From positions 46,356,398 through 46,420,397 of the forward strand of contig JAPXFY010000022.1 of NCBI GenBank assembly GCA_030674185.1: 64,000 nt of DNA, read 5' to 3'. Under the pieces are notes generated by a model that worked only from the letters and a program-made list of their open reading frames with translations, did no database searches and was not told the origin of the DNA. The stretch comes from Monoplex corrugatus. Taxonomy: Eukaryota; Mollusca; Gastropoda; Littorinimorpha; Ranellidae. The position numbers and the translations under genes are program-made. Below are positions 10,331 to 22,030 of this stretch, in pieces (the first letter of the stretch is position 1; each line of letters opens with the position of its first letter).

Positions 10331-10954
10331 ATCTATCCATGATACTGGAGCAGCTTCCCTGATAATGCTGCATCTCGGGTGAGTATGTTTTATTCGTTAT
10401 TGTGTCTAATTTTATAGATACCAATTGATTTCACCTGTGTGTGCACTGTCTTTTGTCTCTATTAGACCAAAAGTAAAGCTTAAAAGTGAGCACTTTCCAT
10501 TCCTCATTCTAAACCTTGAGGGTTTTATTTTTCTTTGATGTGTGTGTTGAGTGTGTGTGTAGGGTTGAGTAGTGCAGAGGTCAGAGCATTCATTTCCCGA
10601 CGGAATAGGCCAGTTTAGAAGGGTAAAGTGCAAAAGCTTTGTGGGTGGGTCGCATGCGTCCGTCAGTCTCTTGATCAGTCAGTCAGTCTGTCTGTGTGTT
10701 TGTCTGTCTGTCCGTAGCTTTATTTCTCTGTGTGGTTACATAAGTTTGCCGTCACTGATTTTTATCAAACAAAAGACGAAAAACACGAATGAACCGCGCC
10801 GCTGCTGGGGAAGATAATGACTATAATGAAGTTTTGTTCCGTCTGTGTTCTTTCACTTGCTATGTCAAATTCAAGCTTCTTATTTCTGCGCCTGTATGTA
10901 TATATCTGTTTGTTTGTTTTTCTGCCTCAGTGATCTGGGACTCACAGGACTGGG

Positions 10955-11266
10955 ATGGCAGGCAACATTACTCCAGCATCTTCATCTGACGAGTCTAAAA
11001 CTGACCGCTGGTTTTGTGGAAATTGTCAGAGAGAAGCTAAAGACAGTTGCAAACTTTTTTCTGACTTGGTCATGGACGACGGTGACATTTTGTTTGATAG
11101 TGACGATACCCCATGGGTGTTTTGTGTATGCTGCCAGAAAAAAAACTTTCACGTTCGATGTGTGCCAGCCTTTACATGGCAGTTTTTCATTTTCCACCTG
11201 ACACGATATCTCTGCTATCATTGCCTCGGAAAGGACACTGCAAGACGCTGGGGATATAACCCCTGA
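10955..11266 (+). pseudogene. PHD-like zinc-finger reading frame of the DNA transposon
   Basis: The 103-residue frame starts MAGNITPASSSDESK and contains WFCGNC, then PWVFCVCCQKKNFHVRC, then YLCYHC. This Cys/His spacing resembles a PHD-type finger (CxxC, then CxxC ... HxxC, then CxxC). The frame stops at 11264-11266. A second frame just after the last CxxC reads GDITPEPLLYCSNC up to 11291, which looks protein-like, so a frameshift or small intron may lie near 11225. How it joins the frame starting at 11307 is not resolved. It lies 130-140 bp upstream of the acidic segment of the same gene and is probably its N-terminus, perhaps for chromatin targeting. Whether it is still functional is unknown. 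Confidence 0.6.
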
Positions 11267-11306
11267 GCCCTTGCTATATTGTTCTAATTGTAAAACATAC
11301 TGACTT

Positions 11307-11840
11307 TTGTGTGTGTGTGTTTGTATCACATATCTGAGCCACGGTATCGAGAATTTCCGTATTGTTGGCCAAAGACTAACCCGTACACTAATACAAAGTG
11401 AACCTTCTTTGCTCTGCGATGAAACTTTAGACAGTTCTCACGCTGATAAGGTCACTGATTGTTTTGTGTCTAATGAAGTTGAAAACTGTCATGAAACCAC
11501 ATCAGAAAGTGTTTCTTTGGTACATGATCAAACTGAAGATAATTCAAGCAGTACTGAAGTGGTTAGTGGCGGGCCAGATAATAATGAAGAAATACATTTG
11601 TCTGATGTACAAGACAGTGAGGATTCATGGCATCCAGATTCACACTCAGTCTCGGATTCTGATCAGAGTGATTTATCAGAGCCTACTTGCAGGAAACGAA
11701 AGTCAAACAGCTCCCGCACTGAAAACAAGAAAAGGAGAATGAACGGCGATGCCTACACTGGATACAGACCGACCAAGTCAGAAGAGAGTCACAGAGTAGA
11801 GAGAAGAGCTAGACAGATAGGACCAAGATATTCATCGAAG
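11307..11840 (+). pseudogene. DNA-transposon protein, middle part, cut by the LTR element
   Basis: The open frame gives SHGIENFRIVGQRLTRT, an acidic Ser/Asp-rich stretch (SEDSWHPDSHSVSDSDQSDL), then a basic segment (CRKRKSNSSRTENKKRRMN) likely to act as a nuclear localisation signal. It ends at PRYSSK where the LTR element begins at 11841. The frame runs on into the LTR to 12032 only by chance. With the element and one GAAG copy removed, the codon phase here joins exactly that at 19128, so these were one ORF. The start codon is uncertain because the frame begins in a GT-rich stretch. Confidence 0.75.
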
Positions 11841-12826
11841 TATCGCAAGAAGGGATTTGGTGATGTATCTAAGGAATTGAGGATGTGTATGAGGGATTGT
11901 TTCTCTGCTTGGAAATCACGCACACAACAAAGAATGGGAGAGAGACGAGCAGGAAAATGCACTAACCACACTAGACAAGGATTCTCAAAGGTAGTCCACA
12001 CATGGAATGATAAATACAACACATTTATTTAATTGATCAACTTCAACGTAAGACATAATTCACCGTTCTTACCAATGACCCTAAATCCTAAAATGCACAA
12101 CAAATCTTCACTATCGTACAGGTTACTAAAATACTGAACATTTCCATCTGTCCAACTCTATTCTTCCTGTTTCCTGAAAAGTAAAACATTCTTCTAACTT
12201 CTAACCCTAACCTTAACACCTAACAAGAGTACGAAATAAAACGTGGGTCACATACCTGTGACGTACCTTGGAAGCTGGTTCTCCCGTTCGACTCCACAAC
12301 AACTAGACTACTTGCTTTTATAGAAGGGGGAATCAGGTCAGGACGCTTTCTTTCCCTGACCATCAATATGTCAGTTGTCATAGCTGTCCGCGTCCCTAAA
12401 GCCTGACTTGAAAAATAGAGTGACTCGACTCTTTGATTTTAGAAGGGGGAATCAGGTAAGGACGCTTTCCTTTCCTGACCATCAGTGTGTCAGCTGTCAT
12501 TAGCTGTCCACATCCATAAAGCCTGACTTGAAAAATGGAGTGACTGGACTTGTAATCGTGGCATGGTGGCTATAGCTAATGTTACCCATGGTCATTTAAT
12601 GTGCCGTTATCAGAAGTCAAATTTGGACCGTGACTTTTACTGCCACGCGTCACCCCTTAGAACCTGTCCAACTTCCCCAAAGTGGAGAATAATGGATAAC
12701 AGGCGGTTGGCGTTATTTCCTTTGCCACTGGCTTCTGGTCAGTGTTGTGGTCACTTCACAGGTCTATGGTACTGATCCATCAATTCTGTCTCAATGCATC
12801 TGTCGCCCTAAGGAATCCCTGTGATA
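11841..12826 (-). repeat. LTR, 3' copy in element orientation
   Basis: It differs from the other copy by about five substitutions and three small indels (a 12 bp and an 11 bp block and 1 bp). It holds an internal 119 bp tandem duplication starting at 12321 and 12440, each with AGAAGGGGGAATCAGGT and GCCTGACTTGAAAAAT. Confidence 0.85.
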
Positions 12827-15800
12827 ATATGTCCCCTCCCTCACAAAAAATGTCCTCATTTTTTTTTTGAGAATAGGGGGAATAGCGAATATAAAGAATA
12901 GAACATATGATTCAGTAAACAAGACTCTCGTACATGATTGACAGGCAATAGGAAGGTTTGGGGATAGGGAATTTTATCAGTCAATTATATGAAATGGAAT
13001 GAATCTGAACACTTGTGTGCATGCTGAAGGAGATACCGTAGAGGTTGGGATGAGCAGGCCAGTTCCAAGAAGATGTCATGCGTCACCTGTGGTAGGCAGA
13101 GTTCTGTCAGCTTACTCATGAAAACTGTCAGACTTCCTCACATGCAGGTATGTTGTGTTTGCACTACGAGAACACCGTTCAGGCTGAGTTCATGTCCATG
13201 TGACGTATGCAGGAGAACGTCAAAGAAAGCACTGAAGATGGAGATAATATGGCGTGTCACCAAGTAGGAAGACTGAAGACAAGGAAGAACTGCACACTAC
13301 ATGATGACCATGGAGATAAGGGTGGTGTTGTATGTGGCACAGTTCATTGCAGAATTTATGTCAACATGTATTGTCTGTTTCACCCTTTGGAACAGTAATG
13401 TTAATGGGCATGTGTGTTCATGATGTCTCGTATGCAAACTGTGGCTAAATAGACGAATACCGCAGTAGATATGATGATGTGTGAAAGGAGTCCATAAAAC
13501 ATCTGAGCCAGAGTAGAGGATGACTTAGGAGCGAAGCTGAGCTGAGATGACTGGAGCTGAGACGATCTGCAGGCATGGGATGAAGAACAGTTGGTAGCGT
13601 AGAATCATCCCGATGATGAAGAACAGTAACTTCTTGCACAACGTGTTCGGATTCATGGGACTTTGAGAGAATGGGATTGGAAAATACAGCATTTAAATAA
13701 AGCAATCGCTTGTCATCCATGTCAAGAATAAGCAAGGTATACACTGTATATAAGTCAAATGTCATCCATGTCAAGCTTAATCAGACCATGCAACGTAGGC
13801 CAAATAGAAACATAATTGGAATATGAATGAAGTTGTCTGTAATACCATACAAGGTCACAATGCGTCATAGAATAAAGACATGTAAGGCATAAAAAGACAA
13901 GGACATAAGCATGAGAATAATAGAATAATGCAATAGCAATGAACAAACATATTGGGTATAAGGAAAAGTCTGCTGGAAAACATACTTCATACATGTAAAC
14001 AACCAATGCCTGAAAATACCATCGTCGCACATGGAAAAACTACAACAATCATGTAAGAAGTAGAACCACATGAAATAACACATCATTGACAGAGTGATAC
14101 TTGATATCCTCACAAGTTTGCAAGACATGCAGTGTAAAGCTGCACTGTATACTGAAGCCATAGGACAGTTTAACATCACTGTCAGGAAGTAAAATTGATT
14201 CATCAAAGAGGAACGCCACTTGAAATATCATCAAAAGCACTAATACACATTCTCATAGTCCCAGAAGTAAGCAAAGTTGAAGACAATACTATATTTGTTG
14301 CACATTGAGTCCAAAGCTGACCGAATGTTCATAACAGAAGTGGGTTGGCATTTCCACAAGTTCGCCTCATACGACATACAGACAGTAATAAACTTACAGC
14401 ACTGGAAGATACACCTGTTCGAAGCAAGCTGAAAAATACATGAAATAACACAAAGTGGCGTATCTCCTTGGTACCGGAGAGGGGTCTTAGAAAAAGTCTT
14501 GCAAACTTGTAACAGAGCTCAAGTAAGATTCCATCATACCAAGACGAACGTTTCTTGTTTCACATGTATGACAATCATTTCATCAGCTGATAGGTGAGAA
14601 CAAAAAGAAACATATTTGTCTCATGACCAACTGGCTTACAATAGTGTTGTTAGTATGGTTAGTATGATTACGTGAAACATTTGACCAGTATACGATAGAC
14701 ACGAAGATTTTATTCAAAGAATGACACAAGACATGTATTGACTAGGAAGTGCGTATGTTAACTTCCAAGATGTCAATGTAGTGATAAAAACATTAAACAA
14801 AAACAGGTAGAGGACGATAACAACGGGCATGAAATCAAGGAAACAAGGAAACAGCAGAAAACAGGGACTGCATGATGTGATGTGACACCAGACATGTATG
14901 AACTCGATGAGGTAAATGGTATGGTATGATGCCACATAGAGATATTATCAAATGATACAACAGGATACAAGATGATACCAGATGATAGGAAATGATATAA
15001 AATGACACAAGATGATAACGCATGCTGTGAAATGATACCAGAGGATGAAAGAACAACATATGACACGCAATGATATACAATGATACGGAATGATGCACGA
15101 TGATATACAATGATACTCCGGGGTTGCATGCAAATAAATGAGGAGAAGAATAATGTGGTGAACAAGTAATGAACGCAGATATAAAATAAACAGATTAATG
15201 TTTTATGAAGGCAGTTTGAGAGAAATGAACGCAGAGTATGCAAGTCAGCAGATGAACGTGTAAGGAGCATAAGAATGAAATGACGCACAGGAATGCTATA
15301 GTAGCGCAGAGATTGCATACAACAAAGAGCTCCAGAGTGCGAGCAAGCATCAAGAACGTGTGGCTATAGTACCGACTGTATACCGTGATGAATGAAGACG
15401 AACGCAAGGGGAGAAGATGGGGGCAGCAGGGCACTGGCCCTTGCAACGGATTTCCATTGCGATAATGCTCAGAAGAGTATGGAAACGTTGAACATACTAT
15501 GTAACGGTTGATGCAACATATCGGAATATTTAATCACGAACGATTGACGGTCCGGAGTTTAAGGCGGTAAGAACGACAGGATCGATAGCTGTCATACAAC
15601 CGGATGTAACATCATGATGGTTCCTGTATTGTGAAGAATACTTGCCTGCAACAAAACAAACACGTTAGTACCAAAACATACACAACACAAATAAGGTAAG
15701 TCCTATAAAATATGTAATGCTCATTGATATCTGAAATACATAGGTATCGTAACACTGTTGAGAACCTTTCTTTGGGCCGTAGACAGTAGTAGTGCTAGTA

Positions 15801-18137
15801 CTATACATCCTACTGTGTAAATCAAATCACTGTTAATGTGTACCAGAAAAGAAGATTTTTTTCATACTTATGGTGTCAGTTCCTCAGTAGTGATTATTCA
15901 CGTTAATGTACATACTTTTATCAGTCTTTGACTATGTGTGCCATATCATGTGAATTGAAAAATCCTCTGATCAAAGGATCGACACATATGCACTGTAAGG
16001 CCCTCAAGCACGGCACCTTGTGACGAGTGTCACTCAATACACACATCAAAAACAAATTGAAAAAAAATATGTCGGGCAATACCGAGGGCGGCACCAATGT
16101 GCGTTTTAAGTCCCTATGGTGGTATGCCATGTAGCATGAAGCACAAAGTAGTATGAACAGTAATAACTGGCACCGGACATAATGAAGAACTGGTAAAGGC
16201 AGTAGAAGTAAGAAGTGTGCATCATTCAGTAAGTACCAAATGCGCCATCAAGGAAGACTAGAGCCACTACCGTTTGGCCATGTGACATATGACACATGAA
16301 ACACCATGAAGTAAAACATGAGGCAATACTCAGAGCTGCCAGCGCATGGCTCTTCAACGTTTGCCGTACAAAATGTGCCATGGAGACGAAATGAAGGAGA
16401 ATCAGGGCTACCAGCGTTTGGCCCTATGACGACGTATGCCATATAACACACCATGAAGTAGAAACAAGAGGCAATACTCGGAGCTGCCAGCGCGTGGCTC
16501 TTCATCGTTTGCCGTAGTAATTAAACCAAAGTAGGAAGGGGCAGTATCAGGGTCGCCAGCGCATAACCCTTTGCCATTATGCAACGTAGCATGAAGTCAC
16601 AAAAACCAAGATGAGCAGTAGGCTGTCTGGCCTATGTGGCGCTAAGGTACATGAACACACAGTAGAAGTGGAAATACGAAGTTGAATGAGCAAATAAACA
16701 ATCACTGAGATAAGGAGACTTCATTGCAATTGGAACGCATAATTACCGATCATAGTAGGACAAGGTGGCAAACCAAGTTCCTATAAACTGGCAATAAGTC
16801 GTTTGAAAAACAGTGTTGATCGTATGGATTTAAGATTGTAATACATAAGTTGTGGAAGGACGAGAAGAAAGAACATCACACGCGCAACGTGCACATTGCT
16901 AAGAAGTCTGATGTATAGTCCACACAGGTGGTTTCCTATGGAAATATACTGACTTGCATGTGAATACTTCCTTTCTACCATTCCCTATACATTAGTAAAA
17001 CCATGACGACTAACTGTAGAAATGATCCAATGAATAATCACGCCCTGAATAGCAGGAAGGTAGCTATAGACTGACACCAGTGATGATTCTGTAGCACAAA
17101 AAGAACCATGAAAAATGTCCGCATAGAAACCACAATGTATAGAATGTTCTCAGTTATAATAACACGACGTGTACACAAGACTCGAACCAGAGACATATAG
17201 GGAATTGGACATAGACATGATCAGGAGCATCATAATAATGTATGTACAAAAGTGTCCTGAAGACAAGTCTTTTTTTCTCTCTCTCAGCATGACTGACTCT
17301 GTATTGGGGGTGAACATGAAAAAAACCTCTGTAACGAAATCATAGGTGTTAGTGGGACTGACTGTGAAGAAATATAAAACAACAAGGTACATATCGTACA
17401 GTACAGCACGCATGACGCAGACAAATGAACCGAACCACACAGAAAAGAAAAATATACAACCCTTGTTCAAGAACGCTTGTACGAAAACCGAATCGTCAAA
17501 AGCATGTTTACAAACCACACGGATGAGTGACCACAATGGACAAGAAATGATCAATGACTCTGAGAGGGCGGGAGGGTGGGCACTGGAGGATGGAAGGAGA
17601 GACTAGGCGTGACCACATGCTATCAAAGCTGGCCCAAACCTCGCAACAACTGTCACGCGCTGGACACTAGTACGCTGATGAAATCATAGACATCGTATCA
17701 GAGACAGGCAAGTAGCCCTGTCGCACTCTGTGAAATGGTTGTTTCGTTGTACCCATGAAACATTATCCAACAGACATCTGTTAATGTGCCTCCACATTAT
17801 AGCGAGGTATAAAGGCTGCAATCAATCTACGAGAAAGAACTCTGTACGAAGCTGAACATATACGATGAAATCCCTAACAGCTAATCTATGTGTTACTTCA
17901 CTATTCATATCTATGTTCACGCCAATCAGGCAGTAGGCCTAACCACGTCTGTCGACTTGTGCTGTGTGGCAACGCTGACGGTTGTGTTCGAAACACCAAC
18001 ACATTTAAGTTCTCGGCTGTGTCTGACTTTTACACTCTCCGACTTTCACTATGATTCTATCTAGAACTTTTAAAGATGGGGAATACTCGAAGGCTGCGAT
18101 TTTTGAGGTAAAGGGGAAAGACTGCAACTCCACCAAT
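12827..18137 (-). other. Non-coding interior of the LTR element
   Basis: No reverse transcriptase, integrase, protease or gag-like motif was found in any frame; the longest open frame is 181 codons of low-complexity text. About 14930-15120 is a degenerate GATGATAC-type short repeat. A block of about 65 bp with GAGCTGCCAGCGC(A/G)TGGCTCTTCA is repeated at about 16301-16372 and 16448-16516, with shorter echoes near 15995 and 16545. Confidence 0.75.
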
Positions 18138-19123
18138 TATCGCAAGAAGGGATTTGGTGATGTATCTAAGGAATTGAGGATGTGTATGAGGGATTGTTTC
18201 TCTGCTTGGAAATCACGCACACAACAAAGAATGGGAGAGAGACGAGCAGGAAAATGCACTAACCACACTAGACAAGGATTCTCAAAGGTAGTCCACACAT
18301 GGAATGATAAATACAACACATTTATTTAATTGATCAACTTCAACGTAAGACATAATTCACCGTTCTTACTGGCCTAAGTCCCAATGACCCTAAATCCTAA
18401 AATGCACAACAAATCTTCACTATCGTACAGGTTACTAAAATACTGAACATTTCCATCTGTCCAACTCTATTCTTCCTGTTTCCTGAAAAGTAAAACATTC
18501 TTCTAACTTCTAACCCTAACCTTAACACCTAACAAGAGTACGAAATAAAACGTGGGTCACATACCTGTGACGTACCTTGGAAGCTGGTTCTCCCATTCGA
18601 CTCCACAACAACTAGACTACTTGCTTTTATAGAAGGGGGAATCAGGTCAGGACGCTTTCTTTCCCTGATCATCAATATGTCAGTTGTCATAGCTGTCCGC
18701 GTCCCTAAAGCCTGACTTGAAAAATAGAGTGACTCGACTCTTTGATTTTAGAAGGGGGAATCAGGTAAGGACGCTTTCCTTTCCTGACCATCAGTGTGTC
18801 AGATGTCATTAGCTGTCCACATCCATAAAGCCTGACTTGAAAAATGGAGTGATTGGACTTGTAATCGTGGCATGGTGGCTATAGCTAATGTTACCCACGG
18901 TCATTTAATGTGCCGTTATCAGAAGTCAAATTTGGACCGTGACTTTTACTGCCCTTAGAACCTGTCCAACTTCCCAAAGTGGAGAATAATGGATAACAGG
19001 CGGTTGGCGTTATTTCCTTTGCCACTGGCTTCTGGTCAGTGTTGTGGTCACTTCACAGGTCTATGGTACTGATCCATCAATTCTGTCTCAATGCATCTGT
19101 CGCCCTAAGGAATCCCTGTGATA
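18138..19123 (-). repeat. LTR, 5' copy in element orientation
   Basis: It has the same length and nearly the same sequence as 11841-12826. Low divergence (roughly 0.5% substitutions by eye) indicates a recent insertion. The 92-codon frame at 18051-18329 is an LTR shadow and not a gene. Confidence 0.85.
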
Positions 19124-19127
19124 GAAG

Positions 19128-20396
19128 CACTGTCAAACTTCGAAACATCGTCACTGCAATGAAATAACAGAAGAACAGCGAAGGGAACTTTTCGACCAGT
19201 TCTGTTCTAAGTTCAACTGGGACCAGCGGAGAACGTATGTTGCTTCCTTAGTTGAATACAGGCAAAGAAAAAGAAGCAGACCTGGCAACAGTCGCAGAGG
19301 TGGGTCCTTTAGTTACCATGTGCGCTGTGGAGAAAAAAGACTACCTGTGTGCAAAACATTTTTCCTCGCCACATTTGATTTGGGAGAATGGTGTGTCCGA
19401 AATTGGACCCTAAAGTCTTCCCATGGCATGCAGACACGCAAAGAGCAAAGTCCACGTCAAAAAGCGGACAACCACAAAAGTCAAATAGCACAGTCTTTTC
19501 TGGAGAGTCTTCCAAAGCTGCCTTCACATTACTGCAGGCACAACTCTTCCAGGCTCTACCTTGAGACGTCGGTCGTTTCACAGTCACAACTTTACAAGCT
19601 GTTTCAAAATTATTGTGATACAAAAGGCCTTCAGCGAATTTCAAGACCAATTCTCATGAAGAAAATGAAGGAGATGAACATTTCCATCTTTTCCCCAAGA
19701 AAAGATCAATGCAACATCTGTTTGTCACATGATTATGGGCAAATTCCAGAGGATGAATTCCAGCTTCACCTGAAACGCAAAGAGGAGGGCCAAGTGGAAA
19801 AAGCCAAAGACAAAGAAGCAGCAGAGACTGACCCAACCACTCTAGTCATCACTATGGATCTGCAAGTTGTTTTGTTGGCTCCCAAGGTCTTTGCCAACGC
19901 CAATTACTATAACACCAAGCTGTGTTGCCACAATTTCACAATCTACAACCTGAGCACCCGCCAGTGCCAGTGCTACTTCTGGCACGAGGTCAACGGCGAT
20001 GTTACAAGCAACGAGTTTGCTTCTTGTATCACGGACTACATCAAGACTGTTCTCTCCAAACAAAACATCAAGTCAGTCTTCATATTTTCGGACGGGTGTG
20101 GTTACCAAAATCGGAATGCTACACTGTCAAACGCTCTTCTGCATTTAGCAGTCGAGTCCAAGATCACAATCACACAGAAATTCTTAGAACGAGGCCACAC
20201 TTGGATGGAGGCGGATAGTGTCCACTCAACAATTGAACGGAGACTGAGAAAGCGCCAGATATACTGGCCAGCGGACTACGTCGAAGTCATCAGCTCAGCT
20301 CGACAGAACCCTTGTCCGTACGATGTGAAGAACCTTGAGTACACATTCTTCAAAGATCAATTACTACTCAAGCATCAGGCCAGGCAAAGGGCCAGG
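19128..20396 (+). pseudogene. DNA-transposon protein, DDE-like (DUF7869-type) part
   Basis: The frame resumes in phase directly after the GAAG duplication and runs about 420 codons. It holds EITEEQRRELFDQFC, then SYHVRCGEKRLPVCKTFFL, then a paired-cysteine motif DQCNICLSHDYG. A candidate RNase H-fold catalytic core follows: VITMDLQVV (Asp), IFSDGCGYQNRN (Asp about 78 residues later) and RGHTWMEADSVHS (Glu/Asp). In the numbering of the frame starting at 19320 these are D180, D258 and E297. This pattern is what I know of DUF7869-like proteins that occur in many copies in invertebrate genomes. Its position within TIRs and a target duplication argues that it is the transposase. The ORF is broken upstream by the LTR element and downstream by a frameshift near 20397, so this copy is not functional. 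Confidence 0.8.
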
Positions 20397-20406
20397 TGAT
20401 CCCTAG

Positions 20407-20652
20407 GTAGTTGACGTAAGAGCTCTGCTTTACCTACCTGAGGGCATCATTATGTTCAAGCCAAACCACTCCGATGGCTGGACCCCTCTTCCACGCAGAG
20501 CCAATCGCTGTTCCCAAGTTGTCATGCCTCAGCTCTACCACAAGCAAAGACCGATCAAAAAGGTCAAATGGAAACACCTTCAGGAACTCAAACAGGTCAT
20601 TCCAAAAGAGTACCATCCGTTTTATGACAGCCTTCCTTGCACTAGTGAATGA
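20407..20652 (+). pseudogene. DNA-transposon protein, C-terminal part after a frameshift
   Basis: After a stop at 20397-20399, coding text continues one frame over. It reads VVDVRALLYLPEGIIMFKP, then DGWTPLPRRANR, then KVKWKHLQELKQVIPKEYHP and FYDSLPCTSE, ending with TGA at 20650-20652. The text flows logically from the upstream part. The junction contains a TAG in the new frame, so mutation is more likely than a short intron, although a tiny intron cannot be excluded. Confidence 0.7.
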
Positions 20653-21615
20653 GTGATGGACACAGGAAAACACAATGGATTTCCATGTAGTGGACTAAAT
20701 AAGTCTGTGGCAGTTACGCCAATGTGACAACAGATGACTACATGCACAGTGCAGAGGGAATGATTCTTTCCCAAAGGAAAGAGAAAGGACCAGGATAGAA
20801 AGAGTTAGCCTCATGAATGATACTATTTCGTGGGGTTAACAATCTATGGTTGAACAAAAAATGGTTGGCATGTTAAAAAAATCAGTTTTGTTTGTTTGAT
20901 TTAGTAGTGCATTAGTTTTACACATTTGATCATTATTTTTTTTTTATGTTGTACAACAGAAAAGCATCCTCATTTAATGATTATTCAATTCTCTTTGACT
21001 GGCGAGTTTAAGTGCAGAGATGTTCACGTTTAGTTCAGTTTACTTTGATACAACTACTTTTAACTGCATTTTGCTTGCACCAGTGGTGCATTAAGTGTAG
21101 CACTTAATGCTGTTTATTCATTTTTTTTAACAAGATGAAAAAATTCTAACTGATAACGTATTGACCATTTCATTTTTGATGATGTCAGTTGTGAATTAGA
21201 CATTGTTTTTACATGTTAAGACATTTCACTGCTTTGTTTACAGTGCTGTGTTGTAGACTTCACTGCGCTGGCAAATTTCAAATGCTGTTTGTTCAAATGT
21301 TTTTCATTTTGATTCAGGAAGTTCATATGATTGAATTACTTTCATTGGGAAAGGTTGAATAAAGCCAATTTAATTTTTTTTTCTCTTCTTTTCTTGATTG
21401 CAAATGCTCGTATGTCAACAACATGGACAATGCCTGCAGTACAACACCTTGTATCTGCACATTTTCATTCACCACTAATATGTATCGCACTTTTCCATCA
21501 GCACTATAACTTTTCTTTTTATATTTGCAAGCTATTGATGTAAAAAGTTCATACCAATATGTTCTGCTGATTTTTTAAAAATGTTTTTTCAATTTTTCTC
21601 GAAACTGAAATTTTG
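20653..21615. other. 3' non-coding part of the DNA transposon
   Basis: AT-rich and without recognisable genes. It contains CTCGTATGTC and CTTGTATCTGC near 21408-21460, echoing the subterminal motif of the left end. Confidence 0.6.
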
Positions 21616-21645
21616 CAGATACGAGCTTTTGCATTTACAGCGACG
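21616..21645 (-). repeat. Right terminal inverted repeat of the DNA transposon
   Basis: Reverse complement of 10018-10047 with a single mismatch. It is followed by the second ATAT at 21646-21649. Confidence 0.9.
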
Positions 21646-21700
21646 ATATGGAATTCATTCTGAACACGGAGACGTCATTTTGAAAACTTGAAAATTGAAA
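21646..21700 (+). mobile_element. SINE family D, right part of the split copy
   Basis: It begins ATATGGAATTCATTC and ends in a GAAAATTGAAACTGAAG tail. It corresponds to the end of the intact inverted copy at 7365-7410. Confidence 0.85.
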
Positions 21701-21839
21701 CTGAAGCATCTCTCGGAGAATATATTTGGAGTTTGTTAGATGCAAGCTACTTGGTTCTTTTGATCATAGCACCATGGACTTGGGCTGTTTGAGTTCAATC
21801 CCACAGTTTGCCACTTTTAAAAGGGCCTGTCCGCTGCCC

Positions 21840-22030
21840 TTAACTCTTCGACTCCCACACCCTATCCATCAACTACAAAAATTTAACCCTTTGACTCCCT
21901 CACCCCACCCAGAGCTTCCTCAGGAAGCTGGTGGTCAGGATGAGTAATTCAAAGGGTTATGTTTTTGTTTTGCTAGCATGGTTGACAATGCAGAATGCTG
22001 GTGGATAGGGTCCGGGAGGCAAAGGGTCAA
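21840..22030. mobile_element. Family T repeat, copy 5
   Basis: The left TTAA is intact and the right one is mutated to TCAA. The central part is diverged. Confidence 0.78.

Larger units (their letters stand above)
11841..19123 (-). mobile_element. 7.3 kb LTR-flanked non-coding element (LARD-like)
   Basis: Two 986 bp direct repeats (11841-12826 and 18138-19123) flank 5311 bp with no gag or pol frame on either strand. GAAG lies at 11837-11840 and 19124-19127 as a 4 bp target duplication. On the minus strand a primer-binding-like TGGTGGAGTTGCAGTC sits 2 nt after one repeat (18135 downward) and a purine tract GTGAGGGAGGGGACATAT directly precedes the other (12844-12827). The termini are TATCAC...GCGATA and not TG...CA. 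The layout matches a large retrotransposon derivative that needs proteins supplied by another element. The orientation is inferred from the two tract positions. Confidence 0.82.
10018..21645. mobile_element. 11.6 kb DNA transposon with 30 bp TIRs, interrupted by an LTR element
   Basis: The left end begins CGTCGCTGTAAATGCAAAA, then C, then CTCGTATCTG. The right end is its reverse complement with one mismatch (G for C). ATAT flanks both sides (10014-10017 and 21646-21649). The intact SINE D copy at 7365-7770 has a single ATAT at this point, so the duplication is exactly 4 bp. Without the 7.3 kb inner element the transposon would be about 4.3 kb. It carries a PHD-like reading frame and a DUF7869-like DDE-type protein. 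Four-bp duplications are reported for the Sola superfamily, so a Sola-type transposon is the leading guess, unverified. Confidence 0.85.

Noticed and set aside
14773..15318. 181-codon minus-strand frame inside the LTR element
   Set aside because: It reads through a degenerate GATGATAC repeat and shows no gag or pol motif.
18051..18329. 92-codon frame sharing its C-terminus with the frame ending at 12032
   Set aside because: The shared part lies in the two LTR copies; only the LTR duplication makes it look like a conserved protein.
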